Below are positions 43,396-53,226 of a stretch of 64,000 nt of DNA, one piece after another; position 1 is the first letter of the stretch; every line of letters starts with the position of its first letter. Source of the stretch: Diploptera punctata (lineage: Eukaryota; Arthropoda; Insecta; Blattodea; Blaberidae). The stretch spans positions 1,635,001 to 1,699,000 of the forward strand of contig JASPKZ010007795.1 of assembly GCA_030220185.1 (NCBI GenBank). Reading direction: 5' to 3'. Made by a program: the position numbers and the translations under genes. The notes under the pieces are model-generated. The model saw nothing but the letters and a program-made list of their open reading frames with translations. It was not told the DNA's origin and searched no databases.

Positions 43396-43686
43396 ATCTC
43401 ACATCCACATACAAAGATGGACGACCATGCAGAGACAGTACAGGGGTTAGTTATATGCGTTCAACATATCGGTTCCCCAGGAGGTATAGTTGTTTCTATT
43501 TAACCTAGAGCCACTACTTATTATAGCTATCTAAATTCCTCACGATGCTGGGGGCGCAGCAGTCAGTCACATACTGGCCGAAATTCCATGAGAAAATGTC
43601 TTCCCCCATGGGGTCTCGAATAAGCGCAAGTCCCGTAGCTTTGTACCAAGCACCATACCGTAAACCGCTCGGCTACGACCCGGGAC
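43396..43686 (-). mobile_element. SINE-A, diverged
   Basis: Reverse SINE-A body and head (tcacatccacatacaaag to cgctcggctacgacccggga), moderately diverged and lacking the distal end. Confidence 0.88.
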
Positions 43687-43699
43687 GACTCTATATACT

Positions 43700-44158
43700 T
43701 TCATCATCATAATTGGCTCGACAGCCCCATGTGGGCCTTGGCCGCCTTCAGAAACCCATGCCAGACTTCCCTGTTCTGCGCTTCGTTCTTCCAGTTTTTT
43801 ATTTTTAAAATTTTAATGTCTTGAATTATACCATCCTCCCATCTTAATTTAGGTCTTCCAACTTTTCTGGCCAATAGTGGTTGTTCATTGTAAATTCTTT
43901 TTGTAATCCTTTTGTTGTCCATGCGAATAATGTGTCCAGCCCATGCCAATCTATTAACTTTTAACAAAATTCAAAATATCTGGCTGATTGTACAATTTAT
44001 ACAATTCATTATTGTATCTCTTTCTCCATGCAATATTTTCTTTCACGGCACCAAAAATGGATCTCAGTATCTTCCTTTCAAAACGCCCTAATAATTCCTC
44101 ATCAGATTTCAACATGGTCCAAGTTTCTGATGCGTAAGTTAACACTGGTCTAAGGAGA
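43700..44158 (-). mobile_element. LINE-zeta 3-prime fragment
   Basis: The minus strand reads VLTYASETWTMLKSDEELLG and RKILRSIFGAVKEN near 44140-44040. After a shift near 43960 it reads VNRLAWAGHIIRMDNKRI, GRPKLRWEDGIIQDI and a C-terminus with KAAKAHMGL. It ends in an ATGATG tail at 43700-43706. The 5-prime end stops at the border of the TIR element that begins at 44163. Confidence 0.88.
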
Positions 44159-44162
44159 ACTT

Positions 44163-44475
44163 AGTCCGGTCAAAATAGACATTTCAATTTACAAAAATTC
44201 GCATAGAGCTGAAAATTGGTACGAATGTTGGGAACACCATTATAAATGAAATGTGAAAAGTCCCCATCGATACCACATCTGCAAAAAAATGTATTCAAGG
44301 TCAAAGTTCGCGATTATGGGTTTTTTGCATTTTCCAGCCAAACGGTAAGTTTTATCATCAAAATAGGTCAGACAAAAGTTGTAGATCATGTAATTGTCTA
44401 CACAAATTGTTCCTATACTTTTTTTCACAAGAGTCAACATTCTTGAGATATCGCGATTCTAAAATTTGAAGAAGT
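44163..44475 (+). repeat. Left TIR of the CXC-gene transposon
   Basis: Pairs in reverse with 47338-47655. Conserved blocks include ttacaaaaattcg, tagagctgaaaattggtacg, ccccatcgat and aataggtcagacaaaa. The two arms differ by scattered substitutions and a few short indels. Confidence 0.9.
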
Positions 44476-44492
44476 CGTATTCTACATAATTA

Positions 44493-44784
44493 GCACAAAT
44501 TTCCGCACCACCTATGAGGTAGTGTACTTGACGCATTCTATGCACAAATTTCCGCACCACCTATGAGGTAGTGTACTTGACGCATTCTATGCACAAATTT
44601 CCGCACCACCTATGAGGTAGTGTACTTGACGCATTCTATGCACAAATTTCCGCACCACCTATGAGGTAGTGTACTTGACGCATTCTATGCACAAATTTCC
44701 GCACCACCTATGAGATAGTGTACTTGACGCATTCTATGCACAAATTTCCGCACCACCTATGAGGTAGTGTACTTGGCGCATTCT
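44493..44784 (+). repeat. Six 49-bp tandem repeats
   Basis: Units start at 44493, 44542, 44591, 44640, 44689 and 44738 (gcacaaatttccgcaccacc and onward). They are nearly identical: one unit has tgagatag for tgaggtag and the last has tggcgc for tgacgc. The array lies just inside the left TIR and has no counterpart inside the right TIR. Confidence 0.98.
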
Positions 44785-44911
44785 TTTTAATGTGGTTTCT
44801 TCGAAAGGTATACTCCACGATCTATTGTGATTAAGTTTAATTAAATAATATTCTATTAATTGAAAAATGGTACAATTGGGAATGACAAAATATTTTCAAT
44901 TCCGTCTAATG

Positions 44912-45950
44912 TTAATCTGACTGATAATCTTCGAATTCTACTTCGACAGTTATGTCTTGTTCGATTTCTTCTTCTTCTTTCTGGATATTTGTTAATTGTT
45001 CTGAGAAAGATGTATCAGTTATTTCTTCATTGAAATCATATAAATCTTCATCTGTTCCATTTGATTCAACATTGGAGCAAGACTGGCCTTGACAAATGGT
45101 ACATACTGGTGAACAAAATAATACGACTTTTTTACAGCCACATTTTGCACTACAACCCGTTTTGCAATTGCAAAAAATGATGTTATGAATATTTGTGGAG
45201 CAGGTGGGAGTAACGTTTCAATTGGTTCCAAAGTATTATCTATTAATTGACCCAATTGCAATTTTGATTTGAAATATCTAGGCTAACAGCAGTCATAATA
45301 CTGTGGCTGATATTAGTACATACTAGTTTTAATAGTTCTAGTTTAAATTGTTTATTTTTAAGAATTACATGTTCCAAGAAATAAGTCAATGACTCCGGAA
45401 TATCGCTGTTAATATTTTCAAACATTCGACGGGGGGTAATTGGTGTTATCAAATACTAAAGATTGAATGTCCTCTCGAATGATTTCTGCTGCAGCTTTGA
45501 TGATTCTAAATTTTGACTTTTTTTTTCTCATACGAAGCTTAGTTAGGAATATCGTGATGATCATACTTCAACTTCAATCGAATCTTAATTGTTTTATTAA
45601 CTAGAGCTGGATTTCTACATTTATTTTGTGATTCTTCCAATGAAAATTGGCAGTCATCACTTTTTTCTGCATCGCAACATTAGTAGATTCATCTTGAGAA
45701 CGACCAATTTTACCCCCAGCGGTGGGTCTCAAGAAGGAATAGTATAGCAGTTATTATGGTACCTAGCCTCGGCAGTAAAATGTTTTGCTACGTCATCAGT
45801 ACGAGTCCGAGCTACCTTCGGATTCTTTAAATTCAAGTGTAGCAACTTTATGAATTTTACGTCTAACATTTTGCGCTTTTTTTCTTCTCAGCCTCTTCAT
45901 TCGCTTCATCTCCACAAAATAAGCAATATTTTTTTAAACAAGAAACGGAT
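44912..45950 (-). pseudogene. Decayed transposon gene: CxxC N-terminus and CXC-like C-terminus
   Basis: Read on the minus strand across several frames. Near 45940: CLKKYCLFCGDEANEEAEKK. Then VRRKIHKVATLEFKESEG, ARYHNNCYT-like, GGKIGRSQDESTNVAM, CQFSLEESQNKCRN. Near 45500: AAAEIIREDIQSLVFDNTNY, then NINSDIPESLTYFLEHVILK and ISHSIMTAV. Near 45250: LQLGQLIDNTLEPIETLLPP. Then at 45172-45070 FCNCKTGCSAKCGCKK and FCSPVCTICQGQSCSN, a CXC-type cluster, followed by an acidic tail ending at 44912. At least three frameshifts. The motif order matches large uncharacterised invertebrate proteins I know only as recurrent hypotheticals. The middle seems deleted. Confidence 0.7.
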
Positions 45951-45960
45951 TCACTTAGGC

Positions 45961-47095
45961 GTGCTCATATGTAGACTTCAAAAAAGCATATGATTCAATT
46001 AAGAGGGAGAAGTTATATAGTATCCTGCTGGAGTTCGGAATTCCTAAAAAGTTAGTTAGACTTATACGAATGTGTCTAAATGGCTCAAAGAGTAGGGTGC
46101 GTGTAGGCAAACAGTTTTCAGACACTTTTGAAATCCAGAATGGGTTGAAGCAAGGAGATGCACTATCTCCTCTACTATTTAATTTTGTACTGGAGCATGT
46201 CATTAATTCTTTAGAGAATGAGGAAGGCCTGCAGCTGAATGGTATTAATAAGCTGTTAGTTCATGCTGATGATGTAGTACTACTGGCCGATAGCGAGGAG
46301 ATACTAAAGGCCAACACGCATACACTATTGAGTAACACTAAGAAATTGGGACTGGAAGTAAATATCAGTAAAACTAAATATATGGTCACACGTAGAAATT
46401 CAGTATATAATGGAAATGGACAGCTAATGACAAATGAGGGAAATTTTGAGGAAGTGGCTGAATTCAAATACCTAGGAACAATAATCACAAATAGGAATGA
46501 GATGCACAAAGAAATTAAACATAGGCTCAATTCTGGAAATGCATGCTATTATGCATTGCAGAGACCTTTGATGTCCCAATTCCTTTCAAGAAACGTTAAG
46601 CTGAAAATATATAAAACTATTATTCTACTAGTTATATTATATGGGTGCGAAACATGGACTCTTACTTTAAGGGAGGAAAGGAGATTACGAGTATTTGAGA
46701 ATAAAGTTCTTAGGAAGATTTTTGGACCAAAGAGAGATGAACAGACAGGTGAATGGAGAAGGCTACATAACAATGAACTACATGGTCTTTATAAGAAGCC
46801 AGATATAATAAGAACAGTCAAGTCTCGTAGACTGCGATGGGCAGGACATGTTGCACGTATGGGGAATGAAAGACGTGCATGGAAGCTTCTTGTAGGAAAG
46901 CCAGAGGGAAAACGCCCAATTGGTAGACCAAGAATGAGGTTGGAGAACAACATTAACTATGATTTGAGAGAAGTAGATTATACAGGGAATGATTGGAAAG
47001 CATTAGCTCAGGATAGGGATGTATGGAGAGCTTATGTCCGCGCGGCCATGAACCCACGGGTTCGATAGTGCCAGTAAGTAAGTAAGTAAGTAAGT
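45961..47095 (+). mobile_element. LINE-alpha, best-preserved long copy
   Basis: A 5-prime-truncated copy starting within the RT domain (YVDFKKAYDSIKREKLYSIL), ending in ccagtaagtaagtaagtaag. It is inserted near the right TIR of the transposon at 44163-47655, at the start of the decayed minus-strand gene. It served as the reference for the other alpha fragments. Confidence 0.95.
45965..47068 (+). CDS. LINE-alpha reverse transcriptase and C-terminal domain, partial
   Basis: About 367 codons open without stop. Order: FKKAYDSI (RT block 3-like), GLKQGDALSPLLFNFVLEHV (block 4), the catalytic block LLVHADDVVLLADS near 46255, thumb KYLGTIITNRNEMHKEIKHR, then VILYGCETWTLTLREERRLR, KIFGPKRDEQTGEWRRLH, SRRLRWAGHVARMGNERRAW, GRPRMRLENNINYDLREVDY and DRDVWRAYVRAAMN. 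The active-site motif reads HADD, not the usual YADD or FADD. Endonuclease and ORF1 are missing. The RT makes cDNA from the LINE RNA at the nicked target. This copy is inactive by truncation but looks recent. Confidence 0.88.
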   Translation, partial: SYVDFKKAYDSIKREKLYSILLEFGIPKKLVRLIRMCLNGSKSRVRVGKQFSDTFEIQNGLKQGDALSPLLFNFVLEHVINSLENEEGLQLNGINKLLVHADDVVLLADSEEILKANTHTLLSNTKKLGLEVNISKTKYMVTRRNSVYNGNGQLMTNEGNFEEVAEFKYLGTIITNRNEMHKEIKHRLNSGNACYYALQRPLMSQFLSRNVKLKIYKTIILLVILYGCETWTLTLREERRLRVFENKVLRKIFGPKRDEQTGEWRRLHNNELHGLYKKPDIIRTVKSRRLRWAGHVARMGNERRAWKLLVGKPEGKRPIGRPRMRLENNINYDLREVDYTGNDWKALAQDRDVWRAYVRAAMNPRVR

Positions 47096-47337
47096 ACAAG
47101 GTGGACTGATTTCAAAGCTTGCTACATCTCATGCGGTCTTTTAACTGCCCAGTTAAATTAGGGATGATTTTCTTTTTTATGTATATTATCACAATCATAT
47201 AATATATATATATATATATATAATTTGTATATATAAGTTATTCAACCAATATTTTTATTATATTAAATATCCCATGATGTATAGGAGGTTAACTTGCGGT
47301 TTGAAAGCGTGCACGTATTCTTGTTTTTCCAGCGTTT

Positions 47338-47655
47338 TGAAAGAAATGGTGATATCTCAAAGATGTTGATTCTTATGAAAACACGTACAATAACAATGTT
47401 GGTAGCTAATTGTAGTGGCTACAAAAACTTTTTTGTCTGACCTATTTTTCTGATAAAAACTTACCAATTTGGCTGAAAAATGCAAAAAACCCACATTCGC
47501 GAACTTGGACCTTGAATATTTTTTTTGCAGATGTGGAATCGATGGGGACTTGTCACATTTCATTCATAATGGTGTTCCCAACATTCGTACCAATTTTCAG
47601 CTCTATACGAATTTTTGTAATTTACCCCTATTTTTTTAGATAACTTGACCGGGCT
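47338..47655 (-). repeat. Right TIR of the CXC-gene transposon
   Basis: Reverse partner of 44163-44475, ending ttgaccgggct at 47655 followed by actt. It carries an extra AT-rich stretch (cccctatttttttagataac) near the tip. Confidence 0.9.
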
Positions 47656-47788
47656 ACTTAGTAATTCCTAATCTTGTAAATGCATAGAACTGGAATCGCT
47701 AACCACCATTTTCTTCTTTCTCGACATGTCAAAATGGCTGTACGGTTTAGTATTTAGTTTTTTTAATTAACATCGTTTTTGGTGTATG

Positions 47789-47790
<2 letters not shown>

Positions 47791-47837
<47 letters not shown>
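47791..47837. repeat. (AAT)n microsatellite
   Basis: About 47 bp of AAT units. Confidence 0.95.
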
Positions 47838-47838
<1 letters not shown>

Positions 47839-47854
47839 TTTTTGATATAAGTTA

Positions 47855-48150
47855 TATTTAGACGACATTCTTGATGAATGGAAACAATTGGTCCATAAGG
47901 GATTCAAAAATGGACGAAATAAAACATTGAATGCATTGTGTTTTGCAGATGATATAGTTTTAATTTTTGACAGAGAAGTCAGGCTATAAAAAGCAGTCTA
48001 TCAATACCAAAGATGGCACTGATGTATAATCCTGTAGGACGAGAATCAGTGGAAAGATCAAGAAAGCGTTGGGCTGAATAGATGTTAGATCGGAACAGGC
48101 AAAGACCTAATCAGTGAAGGATGATGATGATGATGATAATAATAATAATA
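47855..48150 (+). mobile_element. LINE-eta, internally deleted remnant
   Basis: 47860-47985 reads DDILDEWKQLVHKGFKNG and LNALCFADDIVLIFDRE, an RT catalytic block with FADD. Soon after come the terminal codons GRESVERSRKRWAE and LDRNRQRPNQ and a GATGATGATG tail. The thumb and connection regions that should lie between are missing, so this is a decayed or internally deleted LINE. Confidence 0.7.
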
Positions 48151-48300
48151 GTTAACATTAATAAAATTCATGATACAATTCCGTTGAGATATTAGTTATA
48201 AAATTAAAATTATAATATACAATTATAAAAGACTGTAGAGGATAAATACTTTACAAAGTTGAGGAGATCAACTTATAATGTAACAGTTTTATGATTTTAA
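48150..48300 (+). mobile_element. Penelope-like element terminus
   Basis: taaaattcatgata and tccgttgagatatta match the outer end of the Penelope-like element at 12661-12697. tttacaaagttgaggagat matches its terminal motif in inverse orientation. Confidence 0.55.
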
Positions 48301-48302
48301 TG

Positions 48303-48303
<1 letters not shown>

Positions 48304-48340
<37 letters not shown>

Positions 48341-48359
48341 CATTATTATTATTATTATG
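48304..48359. repeat. (TTA)n microsatellite
   Basis: About 55 bp of TTA with one TCA interruption. Confidence 0.95.
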
Positions 48360-48377
48360 TATGAAATGTCATATTAT

Positions 48378-49082
48378 AACTAACTCACTACTGGCACTAT
48401 CGAGAACTCATAGGTTCACGGCCGTGGAGTTTAAGCTCTCCATAAATCCGTATACTGATATGGTTTCCAATCATCCCCTGTATAATCTACTTCGCTCAAA
48501 TCATGGATAATGTTATTCTCCCACCTCATTCTTGGCACATCTACCGGGCGCTTTTCCTCTGATTTTCTACAAGGAGTTTCCATGCACCTCTCTTCGTTCC
48601 CATCTGTGCCACGCAGACTACGTGACTTAACTGTTCTTATTGTACTATCTGGTTTCCCACAAAGATCATGCAGATCGTTATGTATTCTTCTCCATTCGCT
48701 GACTTCATTTCTCTTTGGTTCAATTTTTTTCTAAGTACTTTATTCTCAAAAACTCATATTTTCCCCCTCCCTTAAAGTAACAGTTCATGTTTAGCTCCAT
48801 ATAGTATAACTAGGAGAATAACAATTTTATATATATTTTTTGTTTAATGTTCTTTTTGAAGTAATTGGGGAAACAAGAGTTCCTGTAATGCATAATAGGA
48901 TGCAATTCCAGAATTAACCTATGTCTGTATTTTTACGGCGAAAGTTCGTCACCCTTTCAACAAAGGCTTATCGCCTTCGACCTGTCCGTCATAGGTAAGC
49001 TTCACGGCAGCAATGCTATCCCCGACATAGCTATCCGGGTCATTTAAGCTCCTCAAATGAAGGCTCAGGATCGACACTACAC
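48378..49082 (-). mobile_element. LINE-alpha derivative: leader fused to 3-prime half
   Basis: The minus strand starts near 49082 with a diverged alpha leader (gcttaaatgacc, tagctatgtcggggatagca, ggcgataagcc, gggtgacgaactttcgccgt). At about 48931 it passes directly into alpha coding equivalent to HRLNSGNACYYAL, then runs to the 3-prime end near 48382. The RT core and endonuclease are absent. The junction differs from the one at about 42280 in the other derivative, so the two deletions arose independently. No TSD was resolved. Confidence 0.82.
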
Positions 49083-49489
49083 AAGATAAATTATAAATCG
49101 TTCATTAAGTTGAGTAATTTTTGGAATTCAGGAAAATGCACGAATTTTTTTTTAAATTGCGCTAAAAAGTAGCCCTAAATGCAACCAGTTTAAATTAGAA
49201 TTTAGATCAATTCAAATTCTGCAGGTCACTCTACCAGAAAAAGGTAAAGATACTTCGGAAGGAATGTTATATTATAGGAATAATAAATTATATTTGGTAT
49301 ACCATGTAGTGTATTATTTAATTCAATATATTATGTTATTATGTGTAAATTTGGTACTTGATACTACTGTCTTAAATACATCATTACTCTCTGGAAACCA
49401 ATGTTAGGTTGAAAGAATATAGTATGTTAAATAATTGTGGGATATGTGAAGTATTTCTCTTGAGAAATTTTCAAATCATTAAGCTTCGC
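49083..49489. other. Unannotated stretch
   Basis: Nothing recognised. Confidence 0.5.
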
Positions 49490-50617
49490 TCCTTTTAAAT
49501 TTCACAATAGGTTAAAGCAAGTAGATGTACCATCTCCCCTCCTATTCAATGTTGTACTATAGAGCATGCAATCATATCTTTGGAGGATAAAAAGGGCTTA
49601 CAACTCATTGGTGTTAACGATTTGTTGGTATATGCTGACGATGTAATATTATTAGGCTACAGCGAGCAGATATTAAGGGTCAACACGCGCATTATATTGA
49701 GTAACACTAAGAAATTGGGCCTGGAAGTAAATATCAATAATGGACATAGAACAACATTATCTAAATAAATTGGACGATTAATAACAAATGAGGGAAATTT
49801 TGAAAAATTCAAATACCTATGAACAATAATCACAAACCGGAATGAACCGCAGAAGGAATCCCTGCTTAAATATTGGCTGATTACTGTAAACACGTCCTAT
49901 TATGTATTGCGGGAACTCTTTTCATCCAAACTTCACTAAAAAAAATTAAGCTAAAAATATATAAAACGGTTATATTGATGCGAAATATTGTATATTATTT
50001 TAAAGGTGGAGAAAATATTACGAATATTTGAGAATAAAGGTTTCAGCTAAATGTTTGGACTAAAGAAAGTCTATTAGATGAGTGGAGAAGACTAGTTAAC
50101 AGTGGGCTACACGATCTTTATGGAAAACTAAATGCAATAAGAACAGTTATTATTACTTATTAACCCTTAAATTCGTAATGTATCCTTTTGGATACATCAG
50201 TTGATTTAATTAATTTAATATTTTAAATAAATCAGAAGAAAACGAACAAAAAGAAACCATTTAAATGCGCGTCTAATTATGCAATATATCTAATAATAAC
50301 AGTTACACAATATTCCGTTTTCACTGCGGTCCGCAACATTCAAATAACTAACAGAAGAAATTTGTGTTTTGCCAATTTAAGGGTTAAGTAGAAGTCTGCG
50401 GTGGTCAGGACGTATGACGAATGGAGAATGATATAGGGGGTTGGAGACTTTTTGTAGGAAATCCAGAGAAACCGCCCAGTAGGCAGGACAAGAATAACAT
50501 TAACCATGGTCTGAGTGAGGTGAATTGTACAGGGAATGATTGGAAAATATTAGCTGTGGATAAGGATGTCTGCGCGGCCTTGAACCTCCGGGTTCGATAG
50601 TGCCAGTGAATTAGTTT
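49490..50617 (+). mobile_element. Old LINE-alpha interrupted by a TTAA MITE
   Basis: From a GLKQVDVPSPLLFNVVL-equivalent near 49505, through LLVYADDVILLGYSEQILRV at 49615-49680 and LSNTKKLGLEVNINN, to a broken C-terminal domain and the terminal gttcgatagtgccagtgaat. A MITE at 50164-50383 splits it at the RTVKSR-equivalent codons. Multiple stops and frameshifts; old. Confidence 0.88.
50164..50383 (+). mobile_element. 220-bp TTAA MITE, piggyBac-type
   Basis: TTAA at 50160-50163 and 50384-50387. Terminal inverted repeats cccttaaatt and, in reverse, cccttaaattgg. It contains an inner ggatacatcagttgatttaa region and no coding frame. Its ends differ from the piggyBac at 36394, so it belongs to another TTAA-targeting lineage. 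A decayed relative lies at 29907-30050. Confidence 0.9.
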
Positions 50618-50949
50618 CACCTTCAAGATCTTTATGTAGGACTGCACACTTGGAAATAACGAGACGGATGTTGTATAGTTGGGGGCAAGTAAACATTGAA
50701 TAATATAGGCCTACTATTTATACACAGCATCAATCAAGCTTAACTGAAATCCAGGGCTGAAGCACCTTAGGGCTCTAAAGAGCAAGAAGCCACGACCTGA
50801 TCCTTTCGCCGCCAGAATTCTTCTTCTCTAGTCATTTTGGAACCATTAGTTGTATTTACTGATGTTATTTAACTTTCTAATTATAAGTAATTTACAATTA
50901 GAAAATGAAATTAAAGGAGTGGGAAAAAAGTGCAAATTTTAGGAGATGT
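50618..50949. other. Unannotated stretch
   Basis: Nothing recognised. Confidence 0.5.
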
Positions 50950-50964
50950 ATTTAACAAGAATGA

Positions 50965-51366
50965 TCGGCCGCGGTGGACTAGTGGTTATGCTCCTTGCCT
51001 CTGGTCCTGAGGGTCGCGGGTTCAAACCTGGCCGTGGTCGATGGATTTTTAGGACGGAAAAATCCAAGGAGCAAATCGTCCGGGAGGGACTTTAAGCCGT
51101 GGGTCCCGAGTCTGAAGATTTTCAGGCTCGTAAAAAATCCTTAAGCCTGAATGAAAAGGCCTCTAAGCAAAATTTACCGAATTTTCCCGTCCTAGTACTA
51201 CCTTGGTTTTCTAGATGTTAGTATGAGGCGGAACGCTGACCACGGACCACTCAAAATGACATCTATACGAAAACAAGTGTAACTAAATTAATATGGTTCA
51301 AATTCTTCCCTATAGGGGGAGAGCGCCTAAATCTCTGTAAAATGGAAAACATGGGCTTACAATACA
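50965..51366 (+). mobile_element. SINE-G, ~15-bp TSD
   Basis: A-box-like tggactagtggttatgctcc, B-box gggttcaaacctgg near 51020, and a body with gggacggaaaaatcc-type and gactttaagccgtgggtccc blocks. Flanks are atttaacaagaatga at 50950-50964 and atttaacaagagaatga at 51367-51383, a TSD differing by a two-base GA insertion. Single copy in the window. Confidence 0.88.
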
Positions 51367-51449
51367 ATTTAACAAGAGAATGACAGTAATATTGAGGAAA
51401 TACCATGTATAACAATTCTATGGAGCGACTGTCGTAGAAAACTGTTGGC

Positions 51450-51670
51450 CTATGCTGCTCTCAGACACATATGTGTCATTTACAGAGGTGGACAATCATT
51501 CAGCCAGTATAGGGATGACATGTGGTCAGTATAACGGGTTCCCCTATTTCTTTCAACCTGGAGCTGCTACTTATCGTAGCACTCATTGTTCTGGATGGGC
51601 ATCGTGACTGGACGAAATTTAATGACACATTTCTTCTCCCATGTGGATTCGAACTAGCGCGGGTCACATG
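51450..51670 (-). mobile_element. SINE-A, diverged fragment
   Basis: Reverse SINE-A body (acatatgtgtcatttacaga to gattcgaactagcgcgggtc), diverged. The A-box end is missing. Confidence 0.8.
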
Positions 51671-51895
51671 TAGGATATATTAAGACAGAAACAAGGTATT
51701 TAACCCTATCTTATGGATGGAGAAAAAAAAACATACGGAATGGAACAAATATATATAATTAAGAAAGGTTTATTGGGTTTTCCTCGTCATAGATTCAATG
51801 TTAGCCACCTGAATCTGACGTTTCGACATGATCCCACATGTCATTATCAAGGAATAATGAAACCTTTCTTATTAAATATACTTATATCCGCGAAA

Positions 51896-52829
51896 ATCTA
51901 AAATATAACATGTGTATGTATGTATGTATGTATGAATGTATGTATATATATAAATGAATGTTTGTTTGTTTGCACGTACTTTGTGCGTGGCCATACCGTT
52001 GATCCGAAAGTGATGGAGCTTTCTGCAAAAGTGTTCAGGAGATTCCCGGGATGAACTTAGGCTATAAGAGAGTTGTGATACTCAACTCCCACGCCATTAA
52101 AAATCGCCCTTTGTGGTGGAAAATGTGAAAAAGGTAGCTCTTTGGATGTTTAAATGGCTTACGCTGCCTAAGCCATAACAAATACACAAAATTAATGTAC
52201 ACAGAATTGAATATCTCAAAAAGCTCTACAAAAAAGTCCGCGACAGCATATGTTTCTCTCTTACGGATAACTCACAATAACCATTTTCGTATTTCATTTG
52301 TGCCAACAAGATCGAGACAAGTACGTAGATTCCTGTGCAAGCATAGCAGCACATGGCGGGTATTCTTTTACGGATAACTCACAATAACGAATTCTGTCTT
52401 TTAGCTCATTTATGCCAAGAAGATCGAGATAAGTAGATTCCCGGGCAACACCGGGTAATCAGCACGGGGAATCTTAAAATAATTACGATATAGGCTACAC
52501 TCATAATTATGTTTCATCTTAATTATTCAACTAATCATAAGAAGTACATTAATTGTTGTCTTTAACTCATTTATGCCAAGAAGATCGGGATGAGTAGATT
52601 CCCGGACAACGACGGATAAACATCACGAGGTATCTCATTTTCGTATTTTAGCTCATTTATGTCAAGAAGATTGGGATAAGTAGATTCCCCGGGCAACGCC
52701 GGGTAATCAGCACGGGGTATCTAAAAAATATAAATTCATAATTATTTTTCCTTTTACTTATTCAACTAAACAAAAACACGTTAATTTTCATTTATTTAGG
52801 CGTAGCAACGCACACCGGATATTAGCTAG
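51896..52829 (+). mobile_element. Helitron-like non-autonomous element with tandem tail units
   Basis: The left part has tatatataaatgaatgtttg and a gtttgcacgtactttgtgcg block typical of insect Helitron-like leaders. 52290-52800 contains about four diverged units of ctcatttatgccaagaagat followed by gattcccgggcaacgccggg-type sequence. The right end reads ggatattagctag, with CTAG at 52826-52829 fitting the Helitron CTRR rule. The left border (possibly TC at 51896) and the A-T insertion site are not secure. No Rep/helicase is encoded. Confidence 0.55.
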
Positions 52830-52839
52830 AGTGTGTATA

Positions 52840-52862
52840 CACACACACACACACACACACAA
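52840..52862. repeat. (CA)n microsatellite
   Basis: About 22 bp of CA repeats just after the Helitron-like end. Confidence 0.9.
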
Positions 52863-52992
52863 GCACACTCAGAAGTTTGGTCCGAAGTATTAGAGTTTAT
52901 GGAGCGTAAGGCAGAAGTTAATAAAGATACTTCTTGCTTCGAAATATATTTTTAAGAACAAATTGTAGAAAAATAAGTTAAAATATAAAATG

Positions 52993-53226
52993 GTTAACCA
53001 ACTAACTCAATGGCACTATCGAACCCGTAGCCGCGCGGAAATAAGCTCTCCATATATCCCTATCCTGAGCTAATGTTTTTCAATCATTTCCTGTATACTC
53101 TACTTCCCTCAAATCATAGTTAATATTGTTCTCCCACCTCGTTCTTGGTCTACCAACTGGACGTTTTTCCTCTGGTTTTCCTACAAGAAGCTTACATGCA
53201 CGTCTTTCATTCCCCATTCGTGCCAT
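52993..53226 (-). mobile_element. LINE-alpha 3-prime fragment
   Basis: Reverse alpha from an aaccaactaactcaatggc tail to the ARMGNERRACK-equivalent codons, with a small deletion at the AMNLRVR-equivalent. Confidence 0.9.

Larger units (their letters stand above)
44163..47655. mobile_element. TIR transposon with ~315-bp TIRs and a decayed CXC-motif gene
   Basis: Long terminal inverted repeats at 44163-44475 and 47338-47655 start agtccggtcaa and, in reverse, agcccggtcaa. actt is repeated directly outside (44159-44162 and 47656-47659). Inside are a 49-bp tandem array, a minus-strand decayed gene at 44912-45950, and a LINE-alpha inserted at 45961-47095. Without the LINE the element is about 2.35 kb. 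It is a class II element of a superfamily I cannot name from the sequence. The 4-bp TSD and an eight-cysteine zinc-type motif recall Academ-like elements, but that is from memory and unverified. Confidence 0.85.

Noticed and set aside
44493..44784. CRISPR-like array
   Set aside because: Repeats are contiguous 49-bp units without spacers, in a eukaryotic transposon.
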